Positions 53,998 to 63,169 of a DNA stretch of 64,000 bases are shown here, in pieces. Position 1 is the first letter of the stretch, and every line of letters starts with the position of its first letter. The notes under the pieces were generated by a model, which saw nothing but the letters and a program-made list of their open reading frames with translations, searched no databases and had not been told where the DNA came from. The position numbers and the translations under genes were made by a program. Source of the DNA: Nonomuraea typhae (GTDB taxonomy: Bacteria > Actinomycetota > Actinomycetes > Streptosporangiales > Streptosporangiaceae); assembly GCF_009760925.1 (NCBI RefSeq), contig NZ_VRLV01000006.1, positions 370,254 through 434,253 of the forward strand, given 5' to 3'.

Positions 53998-56900
53998 TCA
54001 TCCAGGAGCAAGAGGGCCCAGGAGGGCTTTCATGTCGGCGTAGAAGGCGGGCGTCGGTGCGACGGGGTAGTCCGGCAGGTCCATGAGCACGTCCTTGCCC
54101 GCCTCCCGGCGCACCCGCAGGTGGACCCGCGTTTCCCCCGGATACGACGTGAGGATGTGCTTCAGGTCTCGCACCAGGCGCCTGGTCACCCGGTTCTCGT
54201 CCAAGGGGAGCACCAGCGGCGGGTCCGGTTTGGTGAGGAAGGTGACCTCCTCCCCGTAAACGCTCACCGTCTCGTCCCGGATGTTCACCCTGCCCCGGAT
54301 CGCCACCACTCCGTCCTCCACGAGCTGCTCGCCGTACAGCACATAGACCTTGGGAAAGATCAGGCACTCGACGGCCGCGTCGTGATCCTCCAGGGTGACC
54401 ACCGCCCACGGATGGCCCTGCTTGGTGACCTTGCGCTGCAGCCCGGAGACGATCCCGCTGACCTTCACGGCCCCGTCCTGGCGGCTGGAGGCGAGCAGGG
54501 CCGCGATGGTGGTGTCCCGGTGGGCGTGGAGCAGGCGTTCCGCCCCGTCGAGCGGATGGCCGGAGACGTAGAGGCCCAGCATTTCCCGCTCGTGCGCCAG
54601 CAGCGTCGGCTGGTCCCATTCGTCGTCGGTGAGGGGTGTGGCCAGGGCGGCGCTTGCGCCGAACAAGGAGTCCTGGCCGTGTCCCTGGTGGCGTTTGACG
54701 TCGATGATGGCGTCCACCGCCTGCTCGTGCGCGGCGACCAGGGCCTTGCGGCGGTGTCCCAGGCTGTCGAAGGCGCCCGCCCTGGCCAGCGACTCGATCA
54801 CCCGCTTGTTGCAGACGGCGGCGGGGACCTTTTCCAGGAAGTCGTCGAATCCGGTGTAGGGACCCTTCTCGGCGCGGGCGGCGACGATGGCGTCCACGAC
54901 GTTGGCCCCGATGTTGCGGACCGCGCCCAGGCCGAAGCGGATGTCGGCGCCCACGGCGGCGAAGTGCAGGCCGCTGGCGTTGACGTCGGGCGGCAGCACC
55001 TTGATGCCCAGGCGCCGGGAGTCGGACAGGTACCCGGCGATGCGCGGCTTGTCGTCGCCCACGGAGGTGAGCAGCGCCGCGAAGTACTCCTGCGGGTGGT
55101 TGGCCTTGAGGTAGGCGGTCCAGTAGGAGACCAGGCCGTAGCCGGCGGTGTGTGACTTGTTGAAGCCGTAGCCGCTGAAGGGCACCAGGACGTCCCAGAC
55201 CGCCTTGGTGGCCTCGGCCGAGAAGCCCGTGCCGCGCATCCCGGCGGAGAAACGGTCCCACTCGGCGTCCAGGACCTCTTTCTTCTTCTTGCCCATGGCC
55301 CGCCTGAGCAGGTCCGCGGCGCCCAGGGAGTAGCCGGCGAGCTGCTGGGCGATGGCCATGACCTGCTCCTGGAAGACGACCAGATGGTAGGTGTCGCCCA
55401 GGATCGGCTCCAGCGCCGCCTCCAGCTCGGGGTGGATCGGCTCGACCTTCTGCTTGCCGGTCTTGCGCAGCGCGTAGTTGGTGTGGGCGTTCATCTCCAT
55501 CGGGCCGGGCCGGTACAACGCGTTCACCGCGGCGATGTCGGTGAACGTCGTGGGCTGCATCAGCCGCAGCAACACCCGCATGCCGCCGCTGTCGAGCTGG
55601 AAGACGCCGAGGGTGTCGCCGCGGGCCAGCAGCTCGTAGGTGGCCGGGTCGTCGAGCGGGACCTCCAGGATGTCGATCTCGACGCCCTTGTTCGCCGCGA
55701 CGTTGGCGATGGCGTCCTGGATGACGGTGAGGTTGCGCAGGCCGAGGAAGTCCATCTTCAGCAGGCCCATGTCCTCGGCCTGGGTGAACGGGAAGCCGGT
55801 CACGACCGGGCCGTCGGCCTTGGGCCTGGCCAGGGGGAGCACGTCCACGAGGGGCTCGCTGGACAGGATGACGCCGGCGGCGTGGATGCCGGTGCCGCGC
55901 ACCAGGCCCTCCACACCGGTCGCGGTGTCGATCACCTGGCGCACCTCGGCGTCGGCCGCGTACATCTGCCGGAGTTCCGCGGCCTCGCCGTACCGCGGAT
56001 GTGTGTCGTCGTGGATGGCGGCCAGGGGGATCTCCTTGCCGCCGACGGCCGCGGGGAATGCCTTGCTGATGCGGTCGCCGAGCGCGTAGGGGTGGCCGAG
56101 GACGCGGCAGGCGTCCTTGACGGCGGCCTTGGCCTTGATCGTGTTGAAGGTGACGATCTGGCAGACGCGGTCGTCGCCGTACTTGCGGGTGACGTAGTCG
56201 ATCATCTCGTCCCTGCGGCGGTCGTCGAAGTCGAGGTCCACGTCGGGCATGGTGACGCGCTCGGGGTTGAGGAAGCGCTCGAAGATCAGTTTGTGCTCGA
56301 TGGGGTCGAGCTCGGTGATGCCGGTGCAGTAGGCGACCATGGAGCCCGTGGCAGAGCCGCGGCCCGGGCCGAGCCCGATGCCGTTCTCGCGGGCGTGCCG
56401 GCAGATGTCGGAGACGACCAGGAAGTAGCCGGGGAAGCCCATGGCGTCGATGACGCCCAGCTCGTAGTCGATGCGGTCCAGGACCTCCTGCGGAGGCTCG
56501 CCCCGGTAGCGGCGGCGGGCGCCGCGCAGCGACTCCTTGCGCAGCCAGCTCGACTCGGTCTCGCCCTCGGGCACGGGGAAGCGCGGCGTCAGGTCCCGGT
56601 GGCCGAAGACCTCGGCGTAGTCACCCACCCGCTCGGCCAGCTCCAGCGTGTTGTCGCAGGCGCCGGGCACCTCGTCGTCCCAGAGTGCGCGCATCTCCGC
56701 GGCGCTCTTGAGGTAGTAGCCGCTGCCGGAGAAACGGAAGCGGTCGGCGTCGGCCAGCCGCTTGCCGGTGCCGATGCACAGCAGCGCGTCATGGGCGGCG
56801 GACTGCTGCTCGGTGACGTAGTGGGAGTCGTTGGTGGCCAGGGGCGGCAGGCCGAGGTGCTTGCCGATGCGCAGCAGGTCCTCGCGGACGCGGCGCTCGA

Positions 56901-57513
56901 TGGCCAGGCCGTGGTCCATCAGCTCCAGGTAGTAGTTCTCCGGGCCGAAGACGTCACGGTAGCGGGCGGCGGCGGTCAGCGCCCGGTCGTACTGACCGAG
57001 CCTGAGCCGGGTCTGCACCTCGCCGGAGGGGCAGCCGGTGGTGGCGAGGACGTCGTGGCCGTGCTCGGCCAGCAGTTCATCATCCATGCGCGGATATTTC
57101 TGGACATGCCCCTCCAGCCACGCCCGGGACTGCAGCCGGAACAGGTTCCGCAACCCCTCCGCGCTCGCCGCCCACATCGTCATGTGCGTATACAAACCAC
57201 GCCCCGAGACGTCCCCGCCGGCGCCCGTCGCGTCGTCCGAGCGCCGCAGCGACAGGTCGTCACTCCAGAACACCGGCCGCCGATCCCGCCGCGACCCAGG
57301 AGCCACATACGCCTCGATCCCGATGACCGGCCGGACCCCCGCCTTCTCCGCCGCCCGGTGGAACTCGTAGGCGCCGTGCACGTTGCCGTGATCGCTCATC
57401 GCCACCGCCGGCATCTCCAGCCGCACCGCCTCCTCCATCAGCGGAGCCACCTTGGCGGCGCCGTCGAGCATGCTGTACTCCGTGTGCACGTGCAGATGGA
57501 CGAAGGACCGCAT
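53998..57513 (-). CDS. dnaE: DNA polymerase III alpha subunit
   Basis: A 1171-residue replicative polymerase. The N-terminal PHP domain (FVHLHVHTEYSMLDGA, SDHGNVHGAYEF) keeps its histidines and may be an active proofreading exonuclease, as in mycobacterial DnaE1. The polymerase site has GPGRGSATGSMVAYC and PDVDLDFDDRRR with the catalytic Asp. A helix-hairpin-helix and an OB domain follow (KVSGIVSGLQRKVTKQG). Length and motifs fit DnaE1 rather than the shorter, error-prone DnaE2. The ATG at 57513 is used; one four codons upstream (57525) is possible. Confidence 0.95.
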   Translation of the reverse strand: MRSFVHLHVHTEYSMLDGAAKVAPLMEEAVRLEMPAVAMSDHGNVHGAYEFHRAAEKAGVRPVIGIEAYVAPGSRRDRRPVFWSDDLSLRRSDDATGAGGDVSGRGLYTHMTMWAASAEGLRNLFRLQSRAWLEGHVQKYPRMDDELLAEHGHDVLATTGCPSGEVQTRLRLGQYDRALTAAARYRDVFGPENYYLELMDHGLAIERRVREDLLRIGKHLGLPPLATNDSHYVTEQQSAAHDALLCIGTGKRLADADRFRFSGSGYYLKSAAEMRALWDDEVPGACDNTLELAERVGDYAEVFGHRDLTPRFPVPEGETESSWLRKESLRGARRRYRGEPPQEVLDRIDYELGVIDAMGFPGYFLVVSDICRHARENGIGLGPGRGSATGSMVAYCTGITELDPIEHKLIFERFLNPERVTMPDVDLDFDDRRRDEMIDYVTRKYGDDRVCQIVTFNTIKAKAAVKDACRVLGHPYALGDRISKAFPAAVGGKEIPLAAIHDDTHPRYGEAAELRQMYAADAEVRQVIDTATGVEGLVRGTGIHAAGVILSSEPLVDVLPLARPKADGPVVTGFPFTQAEDMGLLKMDFLGLRNLTVIQDAIANVAANKGVEIDILEVPLDDPATYELLARGDTLGVFQLDSGGMRVLLRLMQPTTFTDIAAVNALYRPGPMEMNAHTNYALRKTGKQKVEPIHPELEAALEPILGDTYHLVVFQEQVMAIAQQLAGYSLGAADLLRRAMGKKKKEVLDAEWDRFSAGMRGTGFSAEATKAVWDVLVPFSGYGFNKSHTAGYGLVSYWTAYLKANHPQEYFAALLTSVGDDKPRIAGYLSDSRRLGIKVLPPDVNASGLHFAAVGADIRFGLGAVRNIGANVVDAIVAARAEKGPYTGFDDFLEKVPAAVCNKRVIESLARAGAFDSLGHRRKALVAAHEQAVDAIIDVKRHQGHGQDSLFGASAALATPLTDDEWDQPTLLAHEREMLGLYVSGHPLDGAERLLHAHRDTTIAALLASSRQDGAVKVSGIVSGLQRKVTKQGHPWAVVTLEDHDAAVECLIFPKVYVLYGEQLVEDGVVAIRGRVNIRDETVSVYGEEVTFLTKPDPPLVLPLDENRVTRRLVRDLKHILTSYPGETRVHLRVRREAGKDVLMDLPDYPVAPTPAFYADMKALLGPLAPG

Positions 57514-57575
57514 CGCACTCCCCATGGTTGTACGCTCATCCCGGAACCCGAGCATTCGACCCGAGCCGGAAGCGG

Positions 57576-57621
57576 GTTGTCCAACAACGAACACCCTCGA
57601 TGAGCACAACCAACGGTTGTG
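57576..57621. promoter_or_regulatory. LysR operator candidates in the dnaE/lysR divergent region
   Basis: Two perfect inverted repeats: GTTGT-CCA-ACAAC (57576-57588) and CACAACC-AAC-GGTTGTG (57605-57621), 31 bp apart centre to centre, about three helical turns. The second ends 12 bp before the lysR start. A further GGTTGT lies beside the dnaE start (57525). This fits the recognition and activation sites of LysR proteins. Confidence 0.6.
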
Positions 57622-57633
57622 AAAGGAGGCCGA

Positions 57634-58566
57634 GTGGACCTGGACCTGGGAGCCGTCCGCGCCTTCGTCGCGATCGCCGAGGAACACTCCTTCAGCGAGG
57701 CCGCCGCCCGCCTCGGCATCAGCCAGCAGGCGGTCTCCAAACGCATCGCGAAGCTGGAGTCCGACCTGGGGCTGACCCTGTTCGACCGCGCCCGCGGCAC
57801 CACCCTCACCCCCGACGGCGCCGCCCTCCTGCCGCCCGCCCGCTCCCTGCTCGCCCTCGCCGACCAAACCCTCGAGCAGGTACGGCGGCGCCGCCGCGCC
57901 CTGCGCGTGGACGTCCTCGACACCCGGCTCGCCTCGATCGACCTCATCCGGGGCTTCCACGAGAGCACCGCCGGCGTGGACCTGGAGATCGTCACCTCGA
58001 ACGGCCTGCGCAGCGCCCGCGAGAACCTGGCCAGGGGCGGCGTCGACGCCGTCCTCGCCCGCGCGCTCGGCACCCTCCCGGACACCGCCGAAGCCCTGCC
58101 TGCCTATCTGGAACCCCTGCACGTCCTGGCCGCCAAGAACCACCCCCTCGCCCACGGCCGCCACGTGGAGACCGCCGCCCTGGCCGGACTCGTGGCGTGG
58201 ATGCCCGGCAACGAGGACGGCAGCGAATGGGCCGACTTCTACGTCGAGATGTCAGCCGCCTTCGGCTTCGCGATCGACACCTCCGGGCCGGACTTCGGCT
58301 GGGAGCACTTCGTCCAGACCGTGGCCACGGAGAACCGCTTCAGCTTCGTCGGCGAAGGCACCAGGCTCCCGCCGCACCCGGACGTGGTCCGGCTGCCGGT
58401 GGTCAACCCGATCCCCGCCTACCCGTGGTCGCTGCTGGCCCCCCGGCACCACCGCAGGCCGGTCCTGGAGGCCCTGGCCGCGTACGTCAGGGACGCCTTC
58501 CAGCCGCTCGACCCCTCGCGGCAGTGGGTTCCCGACCTGGACCGGGTGGTCTTCGCCTCCCCGTGA
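57634..58566 (+). CDS. LysR family transcriptional regulator
   Basis: A 310-residue regulator with an N-terminal winged helix (LDLGAVRAFVAIAEEHSFSE, AAARLGISQQAVSKRIAKLE) and a periplasmic-binding-protein-like effector domain (residues 90-300). The GTG at 57634 follows AGGAGG; a GTG 15 bases upstream is a weaker choice. It is divergent from dnaE with palindromes between. No metabolic gene is adjacent, so target and effector are unknown. The stop codon lies within the third 94-bp element. Confidence 0.88.
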   Translation: MDLDLGAVRAFVAIAEEHSFSEAAARLGISQQAVSKRIAKLESDLGLTLFDRARGTTLTPDGAALLPPARSLLALADQTLEQVRRRRRALRVDVLDTRLASIDLIRGFHESTAGVDLEIVTSNGLRSARENLARGGVDAVLARALGTLPDTAEALPAYLEPLHVLAAKNHPLAHGRHVETAALAGLVAWMPGNEDGSEWADFYVEMSAAFGFAIDTSGPDFGWEHFVQTVATENRFSFVGEGTRLPPHPDVVRLPVVNPIPAYPWSLLAPRHHRRPVLEALAAYVRDAFQPLDPSRQWVPDLDRVVFASP

Positions 58567-58654
58567 CGGCGGCGCGTTCGTCCGACGTGAGAAGCGACCC
58601 CCACGACCTGCGCCCGCGCACGGCGGCGGGTGGCGTGGGGGCGGCTTCGCCGTA
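58561..58654 (+). repeat. 94-bp dispersed hairpin element, copy 3
   Basis: Same orientation as copy 2 and nearly identical to it. It overlaps the last six bases of lysR, including its TGA, and lies before the convergent fumC gene. It has the same paired arms (AAGC...CCCCCACG...CGTGGGGG...GCTT). Confidence 0.85.
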
Positions 58655-58680
58655 CTGGATCGAGGGCGGGCTGCGGGGAG

Positions 58681-58740
58681 GACGTCGAGCGGAGAGGGCG
58701 GCGGGCTGCAGAGCGGACGTCGAGCGGAGAGGGCGGCGGG
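58681..58740. repeat. short direct repeat before the fumC stop
   Basis: A 25-bp sequence beginning GACGTCGAGCGGAGAGGGCG occurs at 58681-58705 and again at 58716-58740, a 35-bp period. It lies between the 94-bp element and fumC. No coding potential seen. Confidence 0.7.
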
Positions 58741-58756
58741 ACGAGCGGGCGGCGGA

Positions 58757-60142
58757 TCAGGGGCGGGTCATGGAGAGGACGTCGAGAAGCGCGTCGAGCT
58801 GCGCCTCGGTCAGTGCGCCGCTCGCCACGTGGCCGCGCTCGATGACCACCTGCCGGATGGTCTTGCGCTCGGCCAGCGCCTGCTTCGCGATCTTGGCCGC
58901 CTCCTCATACCCCACATACCGGTTCAGCGGCGTGACGATCGACGGGGACGACTCGGCGTACTCGCGCAGGCGCTCCACGTTGGCCGTGATGCCGGAGACC
59001 GTGCGGTCGGCCAGCAGCCGGGAGATGTTGGCCAGCAGCCGGATCGACTCCAGGATGTTGCGGGCGATCACCGGAAGCTGCACGTTCAGCTCGAACGTGC
59101 CCGACGCGCCCGCGAACGTGATGGCCGCGTCGTTGCCGATGACCTGGGCGGCGACCATCGCGGTGGCCTCGGGGATGACCGGGTTCACCTTCCCCGGCAT
59201 GATCGAGGAGCCCGGCTGGAGATCGGGCAGGTTGATCTCGCCCAGCCCGGTGCGCGGCCCCGACCCCATCCACCGGAGATCGTTGGCGATCTTGTTGAGT
59301 GAGACCGCCACCACCTTGAGCTGGCCGGACAACTCCACGATGGAGTCCTGCGCGCTCTGCGCCTCGAAGTGGTCGTCGGCCTCGGTGAAACGGATGCCGG
59401 TCGCCTCGCGCAGCTTCGCGATCGCCTTCTCCGCGAAGCCCGGCGGCGTATTGATGCCCGTGCCGACCGCCGTGCCGCCCAGCGGCAGCTCGAGCAGGCG
59501 GATCATGACGGAATCCACCCGGGCCGCGCCGTTCTCGACCTGCGTGGCATAGCCGCCGAACTCCTGCCCCAGCGTGACCGGGGTCGCGTCCATCAAGTGG
59601 GTACGGCCGGCCTTCACGTGAGCGGCGAACTCCTCCGCCTTGGCCCTCAGCGCGGTCGCCAGGTGTTCGAGGGAGGGGATCAAGTGGAAGGCGACCTCCG
59701 TGGCGGCGGCCACGTGGATCGAGGTCGGGAAGACGTCGTTGGACGACTGCGAGGCGTTCACATGGTCGTTCGGATGCACCGCACGCCCCAGCCGCTCTTC
59801 GGCCAGGCTGGCGATCACCTCGTTGGCGTTCATGTTGGACGAGGTGCCGGAGCCGGTCTGGAAGACGTCGATCGGGAAGTGCTCGTCGTGCTCGTTGTCG
59901 GCCACGTCCGCGGCGGCCTGCGCGATCGCCTCGGCCATGTCCTTGTCGAGCACGCCCAGCTCGCCGTTGACCTCCGCGGCCACCGCCTTGATCAGGCCGA
60001 GCGCGGCGATGTGGGCGGGCTCGAGGGTCCGGCCGGAAACGGGGAAGTTCTCCACCGCGCGCTGCGTCTGCGCCCGCCAGCGGGCGCCCGCCGGGACCCT
60101 GACCTCGCCCATGGAGTCGTGCTCAATCCGGAATTCACTCAT
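58757..60142 (-). CDS. fumC: fumarate hydratase, class II
   Basis: A 461-residue TCA-cycle enzyme interconverting fumarate and malate. It has GSGTSSNMNANEV, the conserved THLMDATPVTLGQE, and the superfamily signature GSSIMPGKVNP with the catalytic Ser loop. It begins MSEFRIEHDSMGEVRVPA, as is usual. Full length. It lies 27 bp after a Ser/Thr kinase gene on the same strand. Confidence 0.95.
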   Translation of the reverse strand: MSEFRIEHDSMGEVRVPAGARWRAQTQRAVENFPVSGRTLEPAHIAALGLIKAVAAEVNGELGVLDKDMAEAIAQAAADVADNEHDEHFPIDVFQTGSGTSSNMNANEVIASLAEERLGRAVHPNDHVNASQSSNDVFPTSIHVAAATEVAFHLIPSLEHLATALRAKAEEFAAHVKAGRTHLMDATPVTLGQEFGGYATQVENGAARVDSVMIRLLELPLGGTAVGTGINTPPGFAEKAIAKLREATGIRFTEADDHFEAQSAQDSIVELSGQLKVVAVSLNKIANDLRWMGSGPRTGLGEINLPDLQPGSSIMPGKVNPVIPEATAMVAAQVIGNDAAITFAGASGTFELNVQLPVIARNILESIRLLANISRLLADRTVSGITANVERLREYAESSPSIVTPLNRYVGYEEAAKIAKQALAERKTIRQVVIERGHVASGALTEAQLDALLDVLSMTRP

Positions 60143-60169
60143 GCGATCCAGTCTGGCTCATGGGGGTGC

Positions 60170-61954
60170 TCAGCTGACGAACGCCACGATGAGGATGGCG
60201 ATGATCACCGCCGCCGCGGCGGCGACGGCCATGAGCATGAGCATGCCCTTCTTGTTGCCGACCTGGGGCGGCTCCTCGGCGGTGCCGGCAATGGCGAACA
60301 GGTCGGTGCCCAGGCCCTTCTCCTCGTAGACCTGGGGTGTTCCGGGTTGCTGCTGCGGAGGGTTCGGGGGCATGGGGGGTTGTTGTGGGCGCGGGTGCGG
60401 CGGGTAGACCCGCTGGCCCGGGGGGACCGCGACCCTCATGGTGTGGACGTCGCCCTCGTCCACGGGCGGCCGGTTGCCACCTGGAGCGGGCGGGAACCCG
60501 CCGGGCTGCCCGGGGGGGTCCGCGAAGGCGCCCGTGTTGCGCCTGTCGCCGTCGGTGCTGGGCGGAGCGGCGGCGAAGGCCCCGATACCCGGCGAACCCG
60601 GAGTCCCCTGGCCGGGGGCCGCCGCGCCCGGCATCGTGGTCGGGCCTGGAGCACCGTGGGCCTGCCCGGAAGCACCCACCGGCTGCCCGGGAGCACCCAC
60701 CGGCTGCCCGGGAGCTTCCACTGGCCGTCCGGGAGCACCCACCGGGTGGCCCGGAGCACCCCCTGGCTGGCCGGGAGCTCCCACCGGCTGGCCCGGAGCA
60801 CCCCCTGGCTGCCCGGGGGCGCCGAGGGCCTGGCCGGGCGCGCCGGCGCCGGCCGCCGGTCCGTTGGCGCCGATCGGCTGCCCAGGGACGCCGACCGGGC
60901 CGCCGGCTTGCGGGGACGCGTGAGGCGGTTTCGGAAGGCGGACGGCGATGGTCCGGTCAGGGTCGTAGCCCTCCTGAGGCCGCGGCGGCCGAGGCGCCTG
61001 CCCAGGTCCGGGCTGCCCACCGCGCTGCCCAGGACCAAGCCGCCCATCCGGCTGCCCGCCGGGGTGCGGCCCCGGCCGTCCGGCCTGGTTCGGCTGCCGG
61101 GTGTCGTCCTTGACGATCGGAATCTCGCTGGTCGGCGTGTCTGCGACCATCCGCAGCATGGTCTCGGCCTGGGCCGCGCTCAGCCGCTGCTTGTAGTCCT
61201 TGTTCAGCAGCCCGGTGAGCACCGGCCGCAGCGGCCCGGCCTGCGTGGGCGGGTCGGCGTTCTCGCTGAGCAACGCGGCCAGCGTCTCGGCGATCGACGC
61301 GCGCTCGTAGGCGGGCCGTCCCTCCACCGCGAAGTACAGGGTCGCCCCGAGTGACCAGATGTCGGACTCGGGCCCGGTGTACTCACCCCTGGCGCGTTCC
61401 GGCGCGGTGTAGCCCGGCGACCCGATCACCATGCCGGTCTTGGTGAGGCGGCTGTCGCCCTCCTGCTTGGCGATGCCGAAGTCGGTCAGCACCACCCGTC
61501 CGCCGGAGCTGACGAGCACGTTGCCGGGCTTGACGTCCCGGTGGGTGATCCCCTGGGCGTGCGCGGCGCGCAGCGCGCCGAGCAGGTCGACGCCGATCTC
61601 GGCCACGAGCCTGGGCGGAAGCGGGCCTTCCTCGTCGATGACCTGCTCCAGTGAGCGGGCGGCGATGAGTTCCATGATGATCCACGGGCTGTCGCCGTCG
61701 ATGATCACGTCGTGGATGGCGGCGACGGAGGGGTGGTTGATCCTGGAGGCGGTGCGGCCTTCCCTGACCATGCGCTCCCGCAGCTCGGCACGCTGCTCTT
61801 CGGTGAGCCCGGGGTCCTGGCGGATCTCCTTGACCGCCACCTCACGGCCGAGGGCGCGATCGTGGGCGCGCCACACGGTGCCCATGGTGCCCCGGCCCAG
61901 CGGTGCGATCAGCTCATATCGCTCCGCGAGCAGGCGTGTGTGCTGTTCCGGCAT
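60170..61954 (-). CDS. membrane Ser/Thr protein kinase with Pro/Gly repeat linker
   Basis: A 594-residue eukaryotic-like kinase. The domain (residues 10-270) has GRGTMGTVWRAHD, AVKEIR with the ATP lysine, the catalytic loop THRDVKPGNVLV, TDFGIAKQ and SPGYTAPERA. A disordered region (about 280-545) is rich in Pro, Gly and Gln, with repeats of APGQPVG/APGQPGG type between 60640 and 60860. One membrane helix ends the protein (about 570-592), so there is almost no external sensor. It is 35 bp after another kinase gene. Confidence 0.9.
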   Translation of the reverse strand: MPEQHTRLLAERYELIAPLGRGTMGTVWRAHDRALGREVAVKEIRQDPGLTEEQRAELRERMVREGRTASRINHPSVAAIHDVIIDGDSPWIIMELIAARSLEQVIDEEGPLPPRLVAEIGVDLLGALRAAHAQGITHRDVKPGNVLVSSGGRVVLTDFGIAKQEGDSRLTKTGMVIGSPGYTAPERARGEYTGPESDIWSLGATLYFAVEGRPAYERASIAETLAALLSENADPPTQAGPLRPVLTGLLNKDYKQRLSAAQAETMLRMVADTPTSEIPIVKDDTRQPNQAGRPGPHPGGQPDGRLGPGQRGGQPGPGQAPRPPRPQEGYDPDRTIAVRLPKPPHASPQAGGPVGVPGQPIGANGPAAGAGAPGQALGAPGQPGGAPGQPVGAPGQPGGAPGHPVGAPGRPVEAPGQPVGAPGQPVGASGQAHGAPGPTTMPGAAAPGQGTPGSPGIGAFAAAPPSTDGDRRNTGAFADPPGQPGGFPPAPGGNRPPVDEGDVHTMRVAVPPGQRVYPPHPRPQQPPMPPNPPQQQPGTPQVYEEKGLGTDLFAIAGTAEEPPQVGNKKGMLMLMAVAAAAAVIIAILIVAFVS

Positions 61955-61989
61955 GGATAGAAGATATCGATTCTCGCTTGGGAAGTGGT

Positions 61990-63099
61990 TTACCCTCGCT
62001 TGCGAAGTTCACGCGGCCAGAACCGCCGAGGAAGCAGCAACTTTATCAGCGCCGCTTTAAAACGGCCATAAGCCGACAAAGTGGGACGTGACTCGACCCG
62101 CTTACGGTGAACTCCTTCACCCGGCCTGCGCTCCATCCGAGGTCCGGGTACGGCCAGCGCCGCGGCCGTGGCCTCGGCCCGATGCAGCCCGCGGTGCGCG
62201 GGCCGGCGCGCGAAAGACGGGGTGTTGATCACCGGCGTCGGCCGCACGCCCTTCCTCGCCGGGAGCGGCTCCTCGGCCGAGCCGCCGGCCGCCACCCGGG
62301 CCAGCATCAGCGAGGCGCGCACGGAGTCGAGACGGGTTTCCGGATCGATGCGCAGGAGGGCGTCGAGCACCGGGCCGAGCGGCCCGGCCTTGGTCATCGG
62401 GATCGGTTCGCCGCTGGTCAGGGCGGCCAGGGCGGCGGCAGCCGTACGCCTGCCGTGCAGGCCCCTGCCCTCGACGGCGGTGTAGAGGGTCGCGCCGAGC
62501 GACCACAGATCGGCGGCGGGGCTGGCTTTCGCGCCGAGCACGCGTTCGGGGGCGATGTAGCCGGCCGAGCCGAGCACGATGCCCGCCTGGGTGATCGAGA
62601 CGTCGCCTTCCAATGCGGCCAGACCGAAATCGGTGAGCACCGCGCGATCCTCGGTCACGAGCACGTTGCTGGGCTTCACGTCGCGGTGAAGGATGCCCTT
62701 GGCGTGGACGGCCCGCAGCGCCCCCAGGATCTGCCGGCCGATCTCGGCGGCATGGCGCGGGGGCAGCGGCCCCTCCTCGAGGATGAGCTGCTCCAGGGAC
62801 TTGGCCTGGAGCAGCTCCATCACGATCCACGGCCGGTCGTCCTCGGTGACCACGTCGAACACGGTGATGACCGACGGATGCGCGACCATCGCGGTGGCCC
62901 GGCCCTCGCGCTCGGTGCGGGCGCAGAGCTCCGCGCGCAGGTCCTCGTCGAGTACGGCGGGCAGCCGCACCTCCTTGACCGCCACGTGCCGGTCAAGCAG
63001 CTCGTCATGCGCTCGCCAAACGGTGCCCATGCCGCCGCGGCCAACCGGCTCCAGCAACCGGTAGCGCGCTGCAAGGAGGTAACCGGCGGGCGCACGCAT
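61990..63099 (-). CDS. Ser/Thr protein kinase without a membrane helix
   Basis: A 369-residue kinase. Motifs: GRGGMGTVWRAHD, AVKEVRL, LHRDVKPSNVLV, TDFGLAALE and SAGYIAPERV. The last 90 residues are basic (RRPAHRGLHRAEA, KLLLPRRFWPRELRKRG) without a clear membrane helix, so it may be cytosolic or bind membrane by its basic tail. The ATG at 63099 starts at MRAPAGYLLAARYRLLEPVG, the usual kinase entry; an in-frame start at 63249 would add unlikely sequence. Close relative of the next kinase, likely co-transcribed. Confidence 0.88.
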   Translation of the reverse strand: MRAPAGYLLAARYRLLEPVGRGGMGTVWRAHDELLDRHVAVKEVRLPAVLDEDLRAELCARTEREGRATAMVAHPSVITVFDVVTEDDRPWIVMELLQAKSLEQLILEEGPLPPRHAAEIGRQILGALRAVHAKGILHRDVKPSNVLVTEDRAVLTDFGLAALEGDVSITQAGIVLGSAGYIAPERVLGAKASPAADLWSLGATLYTAVEGRGLHGRRTAAAALAALTSGEPIPMTKAGPLGPVLDALLRIDPETRLDSVRASLMLARVAAGGSAEEPLPARKGVRPTPVINTPSFARRPAHRGLHRAEATAAALAVPGPRMERRPGEGVHRKRVESRPTLSAYGRFKAALIKLLLPRRFWPRELRKRG

Positions 63100-63169
63100 G
63101 GCAGGCAGCTTACCTATTTGTGTAAACCGACCAGTAGAGGCCGGGCCGATAAAATGTTGCGAACTTCGG

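Noticed and set aside
53699..55261. Frames around the 94-bp elements that encode similar peptides (for example IVGVASHVG)
   Set aside because: The similarity comes from the non-coding 94-bp repeat being translated, not from protein homology.
53998..57513. Error-prone DnaE2
   Set aside because: Length and PHP motif fit DnaE1, and no imuA/imuB genes are adjacent.
55384..57603. Long open frame on the + strand opposite dnaE (739 codons)
   Set aside because: It is antisense to a highly conserved polymerase gene, has low-complexity Val/Gly/His/Arg composition and no domain; a GC-bias shadow.
59369..61354. Long + strand frame opposite fumC and the kinase
   Set aside because: Spans two real genes and the gap between them on the other strand; composition is typical of antisense high-GC sequence.
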